Shown here in pieces: positions 48,504 to 56,938 of a stretch of 64,000 bases of DNA (its first letter is position 1; each line of letters opens with the position of its first letter). A program made the translations under genes and the position numbers. Below the pieces are notes generated by a model. That model made no database searches, was not told the DNA's origin, and saw nothing but the letters and a program-made list of their open reading frames with translations. Source of the DNA: Flavobacterium yafengii (GTDB lineage Bacteria > Bacteroidota > Bacteroidia > Flavobacteriales > Flavobacteriaceae); assembly GCF_030010375.1 (NCBI RefSeq), contig NZ_JASCRY010000001.1, forward strand, positions 1,364,001 to 1,428,000, written 5' to 3'.

Positions 48504-50720
48504 TTAGAATTTATATTTTAAACTTGTCAATATTTGACGCGGTGCAATTGGATTGATACTGTAGTTTTCGTGTACCGTATAATTCAACTCATTTGTAATA
48601 TTTGACAACCTACATAAGATTGAGATTTTTTTCCAAGTATAACCTGCAGAAACATCGATTGTAGTATAACCACTCATTGGAATTTCTCTGTCATTGATTG
48701 TTTGAGCTCCAGTATTAGGATTAATTACTACTAGATTATTCCAACCTCCAAGACGGTCACCAATGTAGTTCCCGATTGCTCCAAAAGAAACACCTTTTAA
48801 TGCTCCGGCTGGCAAGGTATAGAAAAAGCTTAAATTAGCGGTATTAGCTGGAGTTCTTACCACACGATCTCCTTCAATAGTACTTCCGTTTAATCCTGAT
48901 GTTTTGGTATAACGCATATCGTTGTAGCTGTAACCGGCAATAATGTTTAAGCCTTCAGTAGGTCTGGCAGTAATATCAATTTCAATTCCTTTGCTAGTAG
49001 TTTCTCCGTTCAAGACTTTTATAGTAGTATCAGTATTGTTTGATCCATCAGCTTTAAATTCTGCTGTTTGTGCCAAATTGCTGTTTGTGATTTGGTACGC
49101 AGTAATATTTGTACTCAAAATACCTCTCCAGAAATCTTTTTTAATACCTGCTTCATATTGGTCTATGATTGAGGGTTTTATTGGTTTTAAATCAACTGTT
49201 GTTCCAGTATTTGGTGTAAATGAGTTAGAGTAGCTGGCAAACAAAGACATCTCTTTTGTTGGTTGATACACTAATCCAAATTTTGGAGAGAATGCCTCAT
49301 CTTTACGTATTGGAGCTTGAGTTGTCAAGCTGTTGTTGATTACTTCTGCTTCTTGCCAAGACCAACGAATACCCGCTAAAAGCTTAATTTTTTCTGTAAA
49401 TGAAATCAAATCTTGTGCATAAACCCCAAAACGGTTTGTATCAGTGCTTACTATTCGGGTAAGTGTAGAATTTGGCTCATCCATTCGCTGTGTTGCAGGG
49501 TCGAAAGTAAAGATATTTACTGTATCATAATTGGCAGGACTAAAAGCAAACGTATACGCTTGTGCGAAAGAGTTTTCAAAATCTACACCTGTAAATAATT
49601 GATGTTTTATTTTTCCGGTGTTGAAGTTTCCTTGTATGCTTAATTGATCTCCAAAAATTTGTTCGGTACCTTTATTCTGTCCTAATGGTCTATTGAAATT
49701 TCCATAAGGATTAGCTGTTGGAGATATTACAATACGTTCTGTAGCTTTTGATTCTCTATCGAAATTTTGAAAAGAAGCATTGAAATTTAATTTCCAGTTG
49801 TCATTGAAACTGTGATTAAGTAATGCGGAAGCACTTGCTGATTTTGTTTCTCCATTTGACCAAAGTGCACCATAATAGTTACTACGAGGTACCTCTACAA
49901 TTTCTTTTCCAATTACTCCAGTTCCAAAATCTGGTGTCCAATTGCTTTTCAAGTAATCTCCTTGTACCGTAATTTGAGTTTTATCACTTACATTAAAAAG
50001 GAAAGAGGGGTTGATGTATAAACGTTCGTTTTTTACAACATCTCTAAAGCTTTCTGAATTTTCATATGAACCTGTAAAACGATATGCAATATGTTTATTT
50101 AATGGTCCGTAAAAATCAACCGATGGTTTATAATAAGCAAAACTCCCTGCTTGCATAGAAATTTCTCCCCCACTTTTGAAAGAAGGTGTTTTGGTAACTA
50201 AATTTAAAATTCCTCCAGGTGCTACGTTTCCAAATAATAAAGCCGCACTACCTTTTAAGAATTCTACTTTATCTAAAGAAGAAACTTCAGGCATTGACCC
50301 TCCATTGTAACGAAAACCATTTTTAAACATGTTGTTAGCTGACATATCATATCCTCTTGAATAAAAGGATTCTTGAGCGCCACCACGTGCGGAACCTACA
50401 TATACACCATTTGCATTTTTCAGTACCTCACTCAAACGAATACTTTGTTGTTGCGCTATAATTTCAGATCCAATAACTTGTACACTTTGTGGAGTATCCA
50501 TTGGTTTTAAACCTGATCTCAATGCAGAAACTGGCTTTTTCTCTTTATTGGCTGTAATAATAACTTCTTTAAGTATTCCTCCTTTTTTGTTTTTTATAGT
50601 ATCAAATTCTGAAGAAATAGTTTCATCATAATTTTTATCACCAGAAGCATTTGCTGATTCTTGTGCTAAACACGATAGGCTAAATAAAAGTGTTAAAGTT
50701 GGAAGTAAAATATATTTCAT
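48504..50720 (-). CDS. TonB-dependent siderophore receptor (receptor A)
   Basis: A 738-residue outer-membrane receptor that imports ferric siderophores using TonB energy. Signal peptide MKYILLPTLTLLFSLSCLAQ; plug (about 70-185) with QSVQVIGSEIIAQQQSIRLS, SFYSRGYDMSANNMFKNG and LKGSAALLFGNVAPGGILNL; a 22-strand barrel with SLFASYSNSFTPNTG and a C-terminal strand ending SLKYKF. The features fit the FhuA/FpvA-type siderophore receptor class; the ligand is unknown. It is transcribed from its own promoter with two copies of the 23-bp dyad element (50727-50749 and 50788-50810), which implies control together with receptor B and the ankyrin-DUF2271 unit. Confidence 0.93.
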   Translation of the reverse strand: MKYILLPTLTLLFSLSCLAQESANASGDKNYDETISSEFDTIKNKKGGILKEVIITANKEKKPVSALRSGLKPMDTPQSVQVIGSEIIAQQQSIRLSEVLKNANGVYVGSARGGAQESFYSRGYDMSANNMFKNGFRYNGGSMPEVSSLDKVEFLKGSAALLFGNVAPGGILNLVTKTPSFKSGGEISMQAGSFAYYKPSVDFYGPLNKHIAYRFTGSYENSESFRDVVKNERLYINPSFLFNVSDKTQITVQGDYLKSNWTPDFGTGVIGKEIVEVPRSNYYGALWSNGETKSASASALLNHSFNDNWKLNFNASFQNFDRESKATERIVISPTANPYGNFNRPLGQNKGTEQIFGDQLSIQGNFNTGKIKHQLFTGVDFENSFAQAYTFAFSPANYDTVNIFTFDPATQRMDEPNSTLTRIVSTDTNRFGVYAQDLISFTEKIKLLAGIRWSWQEAEVINNSLTTQAPIRKDEAFSPKFGLVYQPTKEMSLFASYSNSFTPNTGTTVDLKPIKPSIIDQYEAGIKKDFWRGILSTNITAYQITNSNLAQTAEFKADGSNNTDTTIKVLNGETTSKGIEIDITARPTEGLNIIAGYSYNDMRYTKTSGLNGSTIEGDRVVRTPANTANLSFFYTLPAGALKGVSFGAIGNYIGDRLGGWNNLVVINPNTGAQTINDREIPMSGYTTIDVSAGYTWKKISILCRLSNITNELNYTVHENYSINPIAPRQILTSLKYKF

Positions 50721-50726
50721 GATTGT

Positions 50727-50749
50727 TTATTTGGAATAATTAAAAATAA
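50727..50749 (-). promoter_or_regulatory. 23-bp dyad operator candidate, receptor A, downstream copy
   Basis: TTATTT-N11-AAATAA on the minus strand, with A9 and T15 also symmetric about the central T12. It overlies the expected transcription start, five bases downstream of the -7 box TATATTTG (50762-50755). Confidence 0.65.
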
Positions 50750-50754
50750 CGATG

Positions 50755-50784
50755 CAAATATAAAACTGAAGTATTGATTTGCAA
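50755..50784 (-). promoter_or_regulatory. Promoter of receptor A
   Basis: Minus strand TTG (50784-50782), exactly 19 bases, TATATTTG (50762-50755). The same TTG-N19-TAyATTTG layout occurs at 60354-60325 and 56802-56773. Confidence 0.75.
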
Positions 50785-50787
50785 AAT

Positions 50788-50810
50788 TTATTTAGATTAA
50801 ATATTAATGA
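50788..50810 (-). promoter_or_regulatory. 23-bp dyad operator candidate, receptor A, upstream copy
   Basis: Minus strand ends TTTAATCTAAATAA, with a T-to-C change and a T-to-A change in the other half. It begins 3 bases upstream of the -33 TTG, the same spacing as at receptor B. Confidence 0.6.
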
Positions 50811-51176
50811 AAATTAAAAATATATTTAACTATTTGTTTTTTAGATTTTTATGTTTTTTAAAATTGATTTTTTTTGTAGATAATTTCCTTTTTTTGACCT
50901 TTGTCTGGTTAAAATTGGTTTTTTGAGCCTATTAATTATCTGATTTTATCTCCAAAAGTAGTTTGAAGATCTTTTATGTTAAATTTTGTTAAAGGAGTAA
51001 TCCAAATACTAGCGCTGAGGAGGGCATTTTTTGTGCTGCGGATTTTTAATAGAAATGCTTGATTTGTGAAATTTGTATTAAAGTAGGGGTATTCTAATTA
51101 ACCATTTCTGACCACAAATACGAAATTTGTTTTTGTAGAAATAGTATTTAATTTCGGAAGTTTAAGCTTAGAAGAA

Positions 51177-52178
51177 TTAAAGTCGTGCCTTAAATTTCTT
51201 CATTCGGAAGTTTTTTGATTGCACAACTTTTCCATTATCAGTAATCATGACGCAACTATAATCAGGGTATTTGTTGAGCAGAAGCAGTCCTGCTGTTTTT
51301 CCTAAAACCATTAAGGAAGTACTCAAGCCATTCGCCGTTTCAGCATTTGGTCCAAAAACCGTCACACTACATAATCCTGTAGCGGGATAACCCGTTGCCG
51401 GATTGATAATGTGTGAATAGCGTTTGCTATCAAACACAACAAATTTCTCATAGCTGCCTGAAGTGGTTACCGCATCTTGTTTTAATGGAACAACAGCCAG
51501 AAGTTTTTCAGGATGAAAAGGATTCGTAATGCCGATATTCCAATTCTTTCCATTGGGCTGTTTTCCCCACGTACTCATATCACCCGATCCGTTTATAATC
51601 CCGGCTTTGATACCTTTTGCAAGCATCATATCCCGGCATTTATCGGTGGCATATCCTTCTCCCAAAGCGCCAAAACCAATTTTCATCCCTTTTAGTTTTA
51701 GAAAAATGGTGGATTGAACACTATCCAAAATTATGTTTTTATAGCCCACTTTTTCAACCGATTTCCGAATGGCTTCCGCCGAAGGCATCGCTGTCATGGA
51801 ACCGTCAAATTTCCAGATTTTATCCATTGCTGCAAAGCTGATATCAAAACCGCCATTAGTAATTTCAGAAAACCGAATCGCTCTTTGCGTTAATTCAAAA
51901 ACTTCTCTATCTACTTTCACAGGACGAATACCCGCATTTTGGTTCACTTCAGATAGCTGTGAGTCCGGTTTCCAGTCGGATATCAAATTTTCGATTCGTG
52001 TAATTTCTGCAATAACAGCATCTATGTTTTGTTCTGCCAATAATGAATCTTTGGCAACGATGGTAATGTCAAATCGACCGCCCATAAGTAAGGTGGTTCT
52101 TTTTCGTACGATTTGTGCATAACTTCCTTGACTCACAAAAAGTATCGCAATCAGCAAAAAGAAGTATTTTCTAGACAT
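51177..52178 (-). CDS. apbE: Secreted FAD:protein FMN transferase (ApbE-like)
   Basis: A 333-residue periplasmic enzyme that attaches FMN from FAD to a Thr/Ser of target flavoproteins. Signal peptide YFFLLIAILFVSQGSYAQ (cleaved near 22); then MGGRFDITIVA, NGGFDISFAAM near 108-118, GFGALGEGYATD at 168-179, INGSGDMSTWGKQP near 195-208, a TTSGSYEKF loop and SHIINPATGYP. In classic ApbE the 168-179 block has Lys where Glu174 is found here. It lies in the operon-like run with the PepSY-FNR reductase and DUF2271 protein, whose TGAS motif is its likely target. A repeat cassette separates it from the reductase gene. Confidence 0.93.
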   Translation of the reverse strand: MSRKYFFLLIAILFVSQGSYAQIVRKRTTLLMGGRFDITIVAKDSLLAEQNIDAVIAEITRIENLISDWKPDSQLSEVNQNAGIRPVKVDREVFELTQRAIRFSEITNGGFDISFAAMDKIWKFDGSMTAMPSAEAIRKSVEKVGYKNIILDSVQSTIFLKLKGMKIGFGALGEGYATDKCRDMMLAKGIKAGIINGSGDMSTWGKQPNGKNWNIGITNPFHPEKLLAVVPLKQDAVTTSGSYEKFVVFDSKRYSHIINPATGYPATGLCSVTVFGPNAETANGLSTSLMVLGKTAGLLLLNKYPDYSCVMITDNGKVVQSKNFRMKKFKARL

Positions 52179-52215
52179 AAAATTCAGTGTTAAAATAATT
52201 TGGGCGTGACCCTCC

Positions 52216-52237
52216 GTCTCGTCCCAAAAGACGAGAC
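52216..52237. repeat. Short hairpin 5' of repeat cassette B
   Basis: GTCTCGTC-CCAAAA-GACGAGAC, a perfect 8-bp stem, 7 bases before the start of the cassette at 52245-52320. Confidence 0.6.
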
Positions 52238-52244
52238 TACGGGT

Positions 52245-52320
52245 CGTGCTGTACGTTCCCGCTTTTTTATGAGAGGCAAAAAAAGCCTCTCATAAAAAGA
52301 GCTCCACTGCCATCACTCAC
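52245..52320. repeat. Hairpin-cassette repeat, copy B (diverged)
   Basis: Left flank CGTGCTGTACGTTCCCGC, hairpin TTTTTATGAGAGGC-A7-GCCTCTCATAAAAA (52264-52298, perfect 14-bp stem), right flank GAGCTCCACTGCCATCACTC. Flank and hairpin layout match copy A at 38533-38599 with substitutions. It lies in the gap between the reductase and apbE genes. Confidence 0.6.
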
Positions 52321-52388
52321 GCATAGCAATATGCAATTCATTAATATTTACACAAAAAGTATTATTATAATTTTATCCAGTTTCGCCT

Positions 52389-52407
52389 CCCTCTCCTTTG
52401 GAGAGGG
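52389..52407. terminator. Hairpin after the PepSY-FNR reductase gene
   Basis: CCCTCTCC-TTT-GGAGAGGG, 8-bp stem, followed by a third related GGGGAGAGG. It is 14 bases past the stop of the minus-strand gene at 52421. It resembles a GC-rich intergenic repeat and may act as a terminator, but has no T-run. Confidence 0.45.
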
Positions 52408-52420
52408 CTGGGGAGAGGAC

Positions 52421-54619
52421 TTAATAACAATCCGTCAGCACTTGTCCATTAGCTTTATAGTCTGCAATTCCCATAGTTGCTCTTGCAAGACAGAGCGCAT
52501 CAAGAGCCGCTTCCACGTCCTTTTGCATCGCAAGCGAACCGCAAATCATTACAACGCCTCCTTGTGACAGTAAATCCATAAAAAAACCAGCATCTCGTTT
52601 GATTAGATCCATTACATAGTGATGGTTCGCTTCGCGAGATAATGCTACATGAAAACTTTTAAGATGCTGTTTTTGGATCATTTCAGCAGCAAATTTTTCA
52701 TACCCTAAAACAGTTTCAGTTGCTTTTCGAAAGCCACAATACAAATGAATTTCGGTTTTTTTCTTATTTTGTTCCATCATTCCCAGGAAGGGAGCAATAC
52801 CGGTTCCATTTGAAATCAACGCTACTTTAGATGCTTTTTTCGGGAAGTGAAAAGAGAGATTTTTAATAATTCGCGCTTTGAAAACAGAGCCTTTTTCAAC
52901 AGCATATAAATAGCCTGAACCCAAACCAGAAGGATGCAGTTTTACCACTAATTGTATGTTGCCGTTATGATTTCCGATGGAGTAGAGGCGTTCTTGGTTG
53001 TCGTTTGCAGGATAAATAGCCAAGAGGTCACCCGACGTAAATTTAGCGCTCATACTAGCTCGTAATGTGAGTAAAAAAGTATGTTCCGTATCAGAAATGG
53101 CAGTTTTATCGAGTACCGTCAGCTTTTGTAAACCTTTTGGAACTTCATTGTATAAGGATGGAGTAGCCGAAAGTGGAATTCCTGTTTTGGCACTCCATAA
53201 TTTCACCCAACCTACAAATTCTTCTGCTGATTTGTCATTTACGGTTTGTAATTCTAACAAGCGTTCTGCCCAACTCTGTTTTTCCAATACGGTATCAATT
53301 TCACGGGCAAAACCGCAAAAATCTGGATACGCTTTCGACCCAAAACCGACTACAGAAATATTGATTTTTTGCTGTTGTTTAGTTTTGTTGACCAATGCTG
53401 TAAATTTACTTCCATTAGAAGGGGCATCGCCTAACCCGTGGGTTGAAGTAAATACGATAAGATGTTCTGCTTTTGGATAAACCGAATAATTATTCAATTC
53501 GGTAAGAAAGACTTTTTTTCCGTTGGCAAGCAATTGTTTCTGAATAGCATTGGCAAATAGTAATGAACTTCCATTTTCGGAACCAACCAACAATATGAAT
53601 GCGCTGTCTTCGGCTTTGTACTTGTTTTTAATGCGACTCGCTCTTCGTTTTAACGTCATGGCAAAACCCGAGTAGATAAAAAAGAGAATATTTAAACTCG
53701 CGATTCCTAAAATTATGGCCCATAAAATACTTGCTCTCCCAGTATGCAAATCAAGACTCCAGTCCGATACTAAAGTTTGCAACGGAAAAGGAGTTTCGCT
53801 TACAATTGCTCCGGTAATCTGGTTGACTTCGATTTCTCGATCTTTTAATGTAATGATATAATATTCCTCGGGATCATCCGAAAAAGGGAATTCAATTTTT
53901 TGAACATCAGCCAGAAGCGTATTTTTAAAAAAAGAAGTAGCAGCACCTTTTTTTGCAATAGGCGCAGTTACAGTCATTTCAGTTTTTTCTTCAGAATCTG
54001 TTTTTTCAAGGAAAAAATTAAACTTTTCCAGGGTTAAATAGGTTCCGGAAAGTGCAATAATCAGAATCGGAATCAGCGATAATCGTCCTAAAAAAATATG
54101 GTAATATTGGGCAAAATTTTCTTTTACAATTTTAGAAAATAAACTGCGAAGACTTCTTTGGCGGTTTAGTATCAAAGCAAAACCCGAAATGGAAATCAAT
54201 GCTAACAAAAAGGAAATAAAACCAACAAAAAAACGCCCTGTTTCTTTAAGGAATAAAGAACGATGGAGCGCTGTTGTCCATTGGATAAACTCACTTTTTT
54301 TGATGGGTTCTCCTAATGTTTTTCCAGTTCTTGGGTCGATGTAAGCGTTGACATCATTGTCTTCCTGATCAATACCTTGCAGCGTCACAAATTGATTGTG
54401 GTCAACACTCAATTCCGTTATTTCAGGATACGCTTTTTTTAGTACAGGTAAAGTTTTTTCAAATGTTATTTTTTCGAAATTTTCTACTCGGTAGGGCGGT
54501 GTTTTCTCCTGTATTGCATCGACTGCAAGTATAACGCCAGTTACCGATGCCAATACTAAAAATGCTGTAGAAAATACAGCCAAGGCCAAGTGTGAGTAAC
54601 GCCAAAAAGAAAGAGTCAT
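52421..54619 (-). CDS. PepSY-TM / flavodoxin / FNR fusion reductase
   Basis: A 732-residue membrane reductase. Residues 1-330: PepSY-associated transmembrane region with helices near 11-33, 128-150, 181-197 and 297-320 and periplasmic PepSY parts. About 340-480: flavodoxin-like FMN domain (ILLVGSENGSSLLFANAI and FTSTHGLGDAPSNG). About 500-732: ferredoxin-NADP-reductase module with ERLYSIGNHNGN for FAD and NGTGIAPFLGMM plus MICGSLAMQKDVE for NADPH. It should carry electrons from NADPH in the cytoplasm across the inner membrane to periplasmic acceptors, as CysJ-like modules do. With ApbE and DUF2271 beside it, the acceptor is probably a flavinylated protein that reduces ferric siderophores (inference). 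Confidence 0.92.
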   Translation of the reverse strand: MTLSFWRYSHLALAVFSTAFLVLASVTGVILAVDAIQEKTPPYRVENFEKITFEKTLPVLKKAYPEITELSVDHNQFVTLQGIDQEDNDVNAYIDPRTGKTLGEPIKKSEFIQWTTALHRSLFLKETGRFFVGFISFLLALISISGFALILNRQRSLRSLFSKIVKENFAQYYHIFLGRLSLIPILIIALSGTYLTLEKFNFFLEKTDSEEKTEMTVTAPIAKKGAATSFFKNTLLADVQKIEFPFSDDPEEYYIITLKDREIEVNQITGAIVSETPFPLQTLVSDWSLDLHTGRASILWAIILGIASLNILFFIYSGFAMTLKRRASRIKNKYKAEDSAFILLVGSENGSSLLFANAIQKQLLANGKKVFLTELNNYSVYPKAEHLIVFTSTHGLGDAPSNGSKFTALVNKTKQQQKINISVVGFGSKAYPDFCGFAREIDTVLEKQSWAERLLELQTVNDKSAEEFVGWVKLWSAKTGIPLSATPSLYNEVPKGLQKLTVLDKTAISDTEHTFLLTLRASMSAKFTSGDLLAIYPANDNQERLYSIGNHNGNIQLVVKLHPSGLGSGYLYAVEKGSVFKARIIKNLSFHFPKKASKVALISNGTGIAPFLGMMEQNKKKTEIHLYCGFRKATETVLGYEKFAAEMIQKQHLKSFHVALSREANHHYVMDLIKRDAGFFMDLLSQGGVVMICGSLAMQKDVEAALDALCLARATMGIADYKANGQVLTDCY

Positions 54620-54638
54620 TGATAATAAATTTTAACAT

Positions 54639-54684
54639 ATAAGTCATATAAGTTTTACGTTTTGTAAAAGCTTATATGACTTAT
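54639..54684. repeat. Long stem-loop between DUF2271 and reductase genes
   Basis: ATAAGTCATATAAGTTTTAC (54639-54658) pairs with GTAAAAGCTTATATGACTTA plus T (54664-54684) with a single bulge around a 5-base loop. It lies in the 91-base gap inside the run of co-oriented genes, so it could attenuate or process the transcript. Confidence 0.7.
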
Positions 54685-54710
54685 TTGGTTTAATGTGAAA
54701 GCTGTTTATT

Positions 54711-55193
54711 TTATATTTTGTTTAATCTTACGTAGCGAATATAGCCTTTACCTTCTGTTTTTGCAGCAATTCCTTCGGTTGTGAGCGGAATTTCTAAATC
54801 AGCGGTATAATATTTATGATCTTCTACCGCTGTTTCAAAGCGCAATTTAAATCCCTTGTTGATTTTAGCATCTTCAATTTCAATTGTGGTGATGCTGCGG
54901 TCGCCGCCAGTTACGGAAGCTCCCGTTTTTGCACTTATGTTTTCTGGTTTTTTAGAGTAGAATTTGTGCCATTCTTTTATGGTTTTGTACCATTTTTTAT
55001 CGTCACCCATTACATATAGTGTTTTCACATATTCGCCTTTTGCGTTTACAAGTGAAACTACAATATAAGCGCCTTCTCCCATGTAATTTGACATTTGGAG
55101 CATGCATTTATATTTACTGGTTTGTGCGGCAGCTTGAAACGATAAAAAGCATAGTAGCACAGCTATCAGACCGAATTTTAGTATTGATTTCAT
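54711..55193 (-). CDS. Periplasmic DUF2271 protein with candidate flavinylation motif
   Basis: A 160-residue exported protein: signal peptide MKSILKFGLIAVLLCFLSFQ then AAAQ (cleaved near 24), then a DUF2271 domain with GEGAYIVVSLVNAKGEYVKT and KWYKTIKEWHKFY. At 87-95 SAKTGASVT matches the ApbE target pattern (S/T)GA(T/S), with Ser93 as the candidate FMN-bearing residue. DUF2271 proteins are recurrent neighbours of PepSY and ApbE genes in iron-related clusters, and here they are direct neighbours too. It starts 4 bases after the ankyrin gene stop. The modification is inferred, not proven. Confidence 0.85.
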   Translation of the reverse strand: MKSILKFGLIAVLLCFLSFQAAAQTSKYKCMLQMSNYMGEGAYIVVSLVNAKGEYVKTLYVMGDDKKWYKTIKEWHKFYSKKPENISAKTGASVTGGDRSITTIEIEDAKINKGFKLRFETAVEDHKYYTADLEIPLTTEGIAAKTEGKGYIRYVRLNKI

Positions 55194-55197
55194 ACGA

Positions 55198-56694
55198 TTA
55201 TTTTAAAAATTCTAGAGATACGTTATTTTTTGTTAAAGATTCATTTTCTTTTGCTAAGGCGTAGGCACTTTCGTAAAAATCAGTGGTAATTTCTTTTTTG
55301 GCACCAATAGACACTAGGTATTTCAAAATAGCATCGTCTTTAGAAATCATAGCTGCTTTGTGCAACGCTGTTAAACCATCTTTGTTTTTGGTATTGATAT
55401 CGATGTTTAAAGCGGCGATTTTTTTCAATAAAGCCAAGTCGTTTTTAATTATAGCGAAATGATATAATGTATTCCCGTCTTTTTGAGGAGTGCCCAAGTT
55501 TAAACCTTTATCCTGAAGTAATTTTATTTTAGTCTCAAAAGGATCTTGAGTGGTTGCCTCTGGTCCGCGACCTGATGGTCTGTAGGATTGAATCAGGTAA
55601 TACCCTAAATTGTTTCCTTCTTTGTCCAGTACTTTTGCATCAGCTCCTTTGTTTAAAAGTACTTTTATAGCCTCAGGAATTCCTGCTTTTACAGCTATTG
55701 TCAATGCCGATTCTCCTTTTAGATTTTGAACATTGTTGTTTTTTACTATTGGTAATAACAGTTCTAATACTGCAATATCTCTAGCTGAAGCAGCCGCCAT
55801 TAATGCCGTATTTCCCTCGTTACTGGCTTTATTAGCATCTACGCCTTTGGACAAAAAATAGTTGATAATTTCGGTTTGGTTGGCTTTGCTTGCCAATAAA
55901 TGAAGCACCGTTTCACCCGATTTGCTCGTAGCAGTTGGTTTGATTTTTAAATCTTCAACTAAATATTTGTAGGTTTCAAGAGAAGTCACATCTCTACGGG
56001 AACCTTGTGCTGCAAACAGCAGTGCATTGTCAGTATATTTTACTCCTTTTTCTAATAGGGATTTTAATAATGGTAGGTTGCCTGATTTTGCAGCGTAATT
56101 AAAAGCTGTGTTGCCGTCACTATCAGTATCCTTAATTGACATTCCTTTAGTGGTGAAATAGGTAGTAAGCGCTAGGTTTTTGTCGGATGCGATCGCCATT
56201 AATAACAGGTTGACACCGTCTTTGTATTTTTTCTTAGGATCAGTTCCAGCTTTAAAAAAGGCATCATACAGTGCGGTATTGCTTTGACTTCCAACAGCTG
56301 CAAAGGTTAGCGGAGTTTCTCCTTTGCTGTCTTCTAGATTAAGATCAGCCCCTTTGCTAATAAGGTATTCTACAATTGCTACATTTCCTTTATTGGCGGC
56401 CCAGTGTAAATAAATACGATTGTCGTGTGTCAATTTGCTGACTTCATTCCCGGGTTGCTCCAGTAAGAATTGTATTGTTGCTGTAGGCGCATCATTATTA
56501 ATTGCCATAACGGTTACATCAAAAGCATTTGGGGTTGATGCTGATGGGCTGTTTCCTTTTGCTATTTCTGCTTTAACCGCATTTACATCTGGTGTTGTTT
56601 TCCAAAAAGATTGCTCCAAAAGGGTGTTTTTTTGCTGCGCACTAACAAATAAAGTAGCGACTAAAGCAAAAGAAATAAAAAGATTCTTTTTCAT
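55198..56694 (-). CDS. Periplasmic ankyrin-repeat protein
   Basis: A 498-residue exported protein. Signal peptide MKKNLFISFALVATLFVSAQ; then about 12 ankyrin units, for example NRIYLHWAANKGNVAIVEYL, SKGADLNLEDSKGETPLTFA, DSDGNTAFNYAAKSGNLPLL, KGADAKVLDKEGNNL and KNKDGLTALHKAAMISK. Ankyrin arrays bind partners, and nothing catalytic is visible. It stands directly upstream of DUF2271 (4-base gap) and is the first gene behind an iron-type promoter with the dyad element (56748-56770). I infer that it scaffolds or protects the DUF2271 electron carrier in the periplasm; other roles are open. Confidence 0.88.
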   Translation of the reverse strand: MKKNLFISFALVATLFVSAQQKNTLLEQSFWKTTPDVNAVKAEIAKGNSPSASTPNAFDVTVMAINNDAPTATIQFLLEQPGNEVSKLTHDNRIYLHWAANKGNVAIVEYLISKGADLNLEDSKGETPLTFAAVGSQSNTALYDAFFKAGTDPKKKYKDGVNLLLMAIASDKNLALTTYFTTKGMSIKDTDSDGNTAFNYAAKSGNLPLLKSLLEKGVKYTDNALLFAAQGSRRDVTSLETYKYLVEDLKIKPTATSKSGETVLHLLASKANQTEIINYFLSKGVDANKASNEGNTALMAAASARDIAVLELLLPIVKNNNVQNLKGESALTIAVKAGIPEAIKVLLNKGADAKVLDKEGNNLGYYLIQSYRPSGRGPEATTQDPFETKIKLLQDKGLNLGTPQKDGNTLYHFAIIKNDLALLKKIAALNIDINTKNKDGLTALHKAAMISKDDAILKYLVSIGAKKEITTDFYESAYALAKENESLTKNNVSLEFLK

Positions 56695-56747
56695 AAATTT
56701 TTTATCAAGGTTCTTATTAATAGAGGATGTGTGTTTGTTTAATTTAG

Positions 56748-56770
56748 TTATTTAGAATAAATAAAAATAA
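56748..56770 (-). promoter_or_regulatory. 23-bp dyad operator candidate, ankyrin gene
   Basis: TTATTT-N11-AAATAA on the minus strand, starting 2 bases after the -7 box (56780-56773), so over the transcription start. There is no second copy upstream here. Confidence 0.65.
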
Positions 56771-56772
56771 CG

Positions 56773-56802
56773 CAAATGTAAAAATAAATAGCATAATACC
56801 AA
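56773..56802 (-). promoter_or_regulatory. Promoter of the ankyrin-DUF2271 unit
   Basis: Minus strand TTG (56802-56800), exactly 19 bases, TACATTTG (56780-56773), as at both receptors. The untranslated leader to the ATG at 56694 is about 70 bases. Confidence 0.7.
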
Positions 56803-56938
56803 TTATTATTTATGCCATTAAATAAAATTTTTATTGTTTTTTTATGCTTGTTTGCACTATTTAGATATAAAAAGAATTGAAAGGTTTAATGCAATTGCTT
56901 TAAATTATTCAACTTTGCTTTTTTATATCGATTTATGC

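Larger units (their letters stand above)
50721..51176. other. Intergenic region upstream of receptor A
   Basis: Contains the receptor A promoter and both operator copies (50727-50810). The remaining 366 bases, up to the ApbE stop, are AT-rich with no gene or repeat that I can identify. Confidence 0.6.

Noticed and set aside
54681-54703. Possible sixth copy of the 23-bp dyad element upstream of the fusion reductase
   Set aside because: Only the TTATTTGG half matches; the other half lacks AAATAA symmetry and there is no well-spaced promoter.
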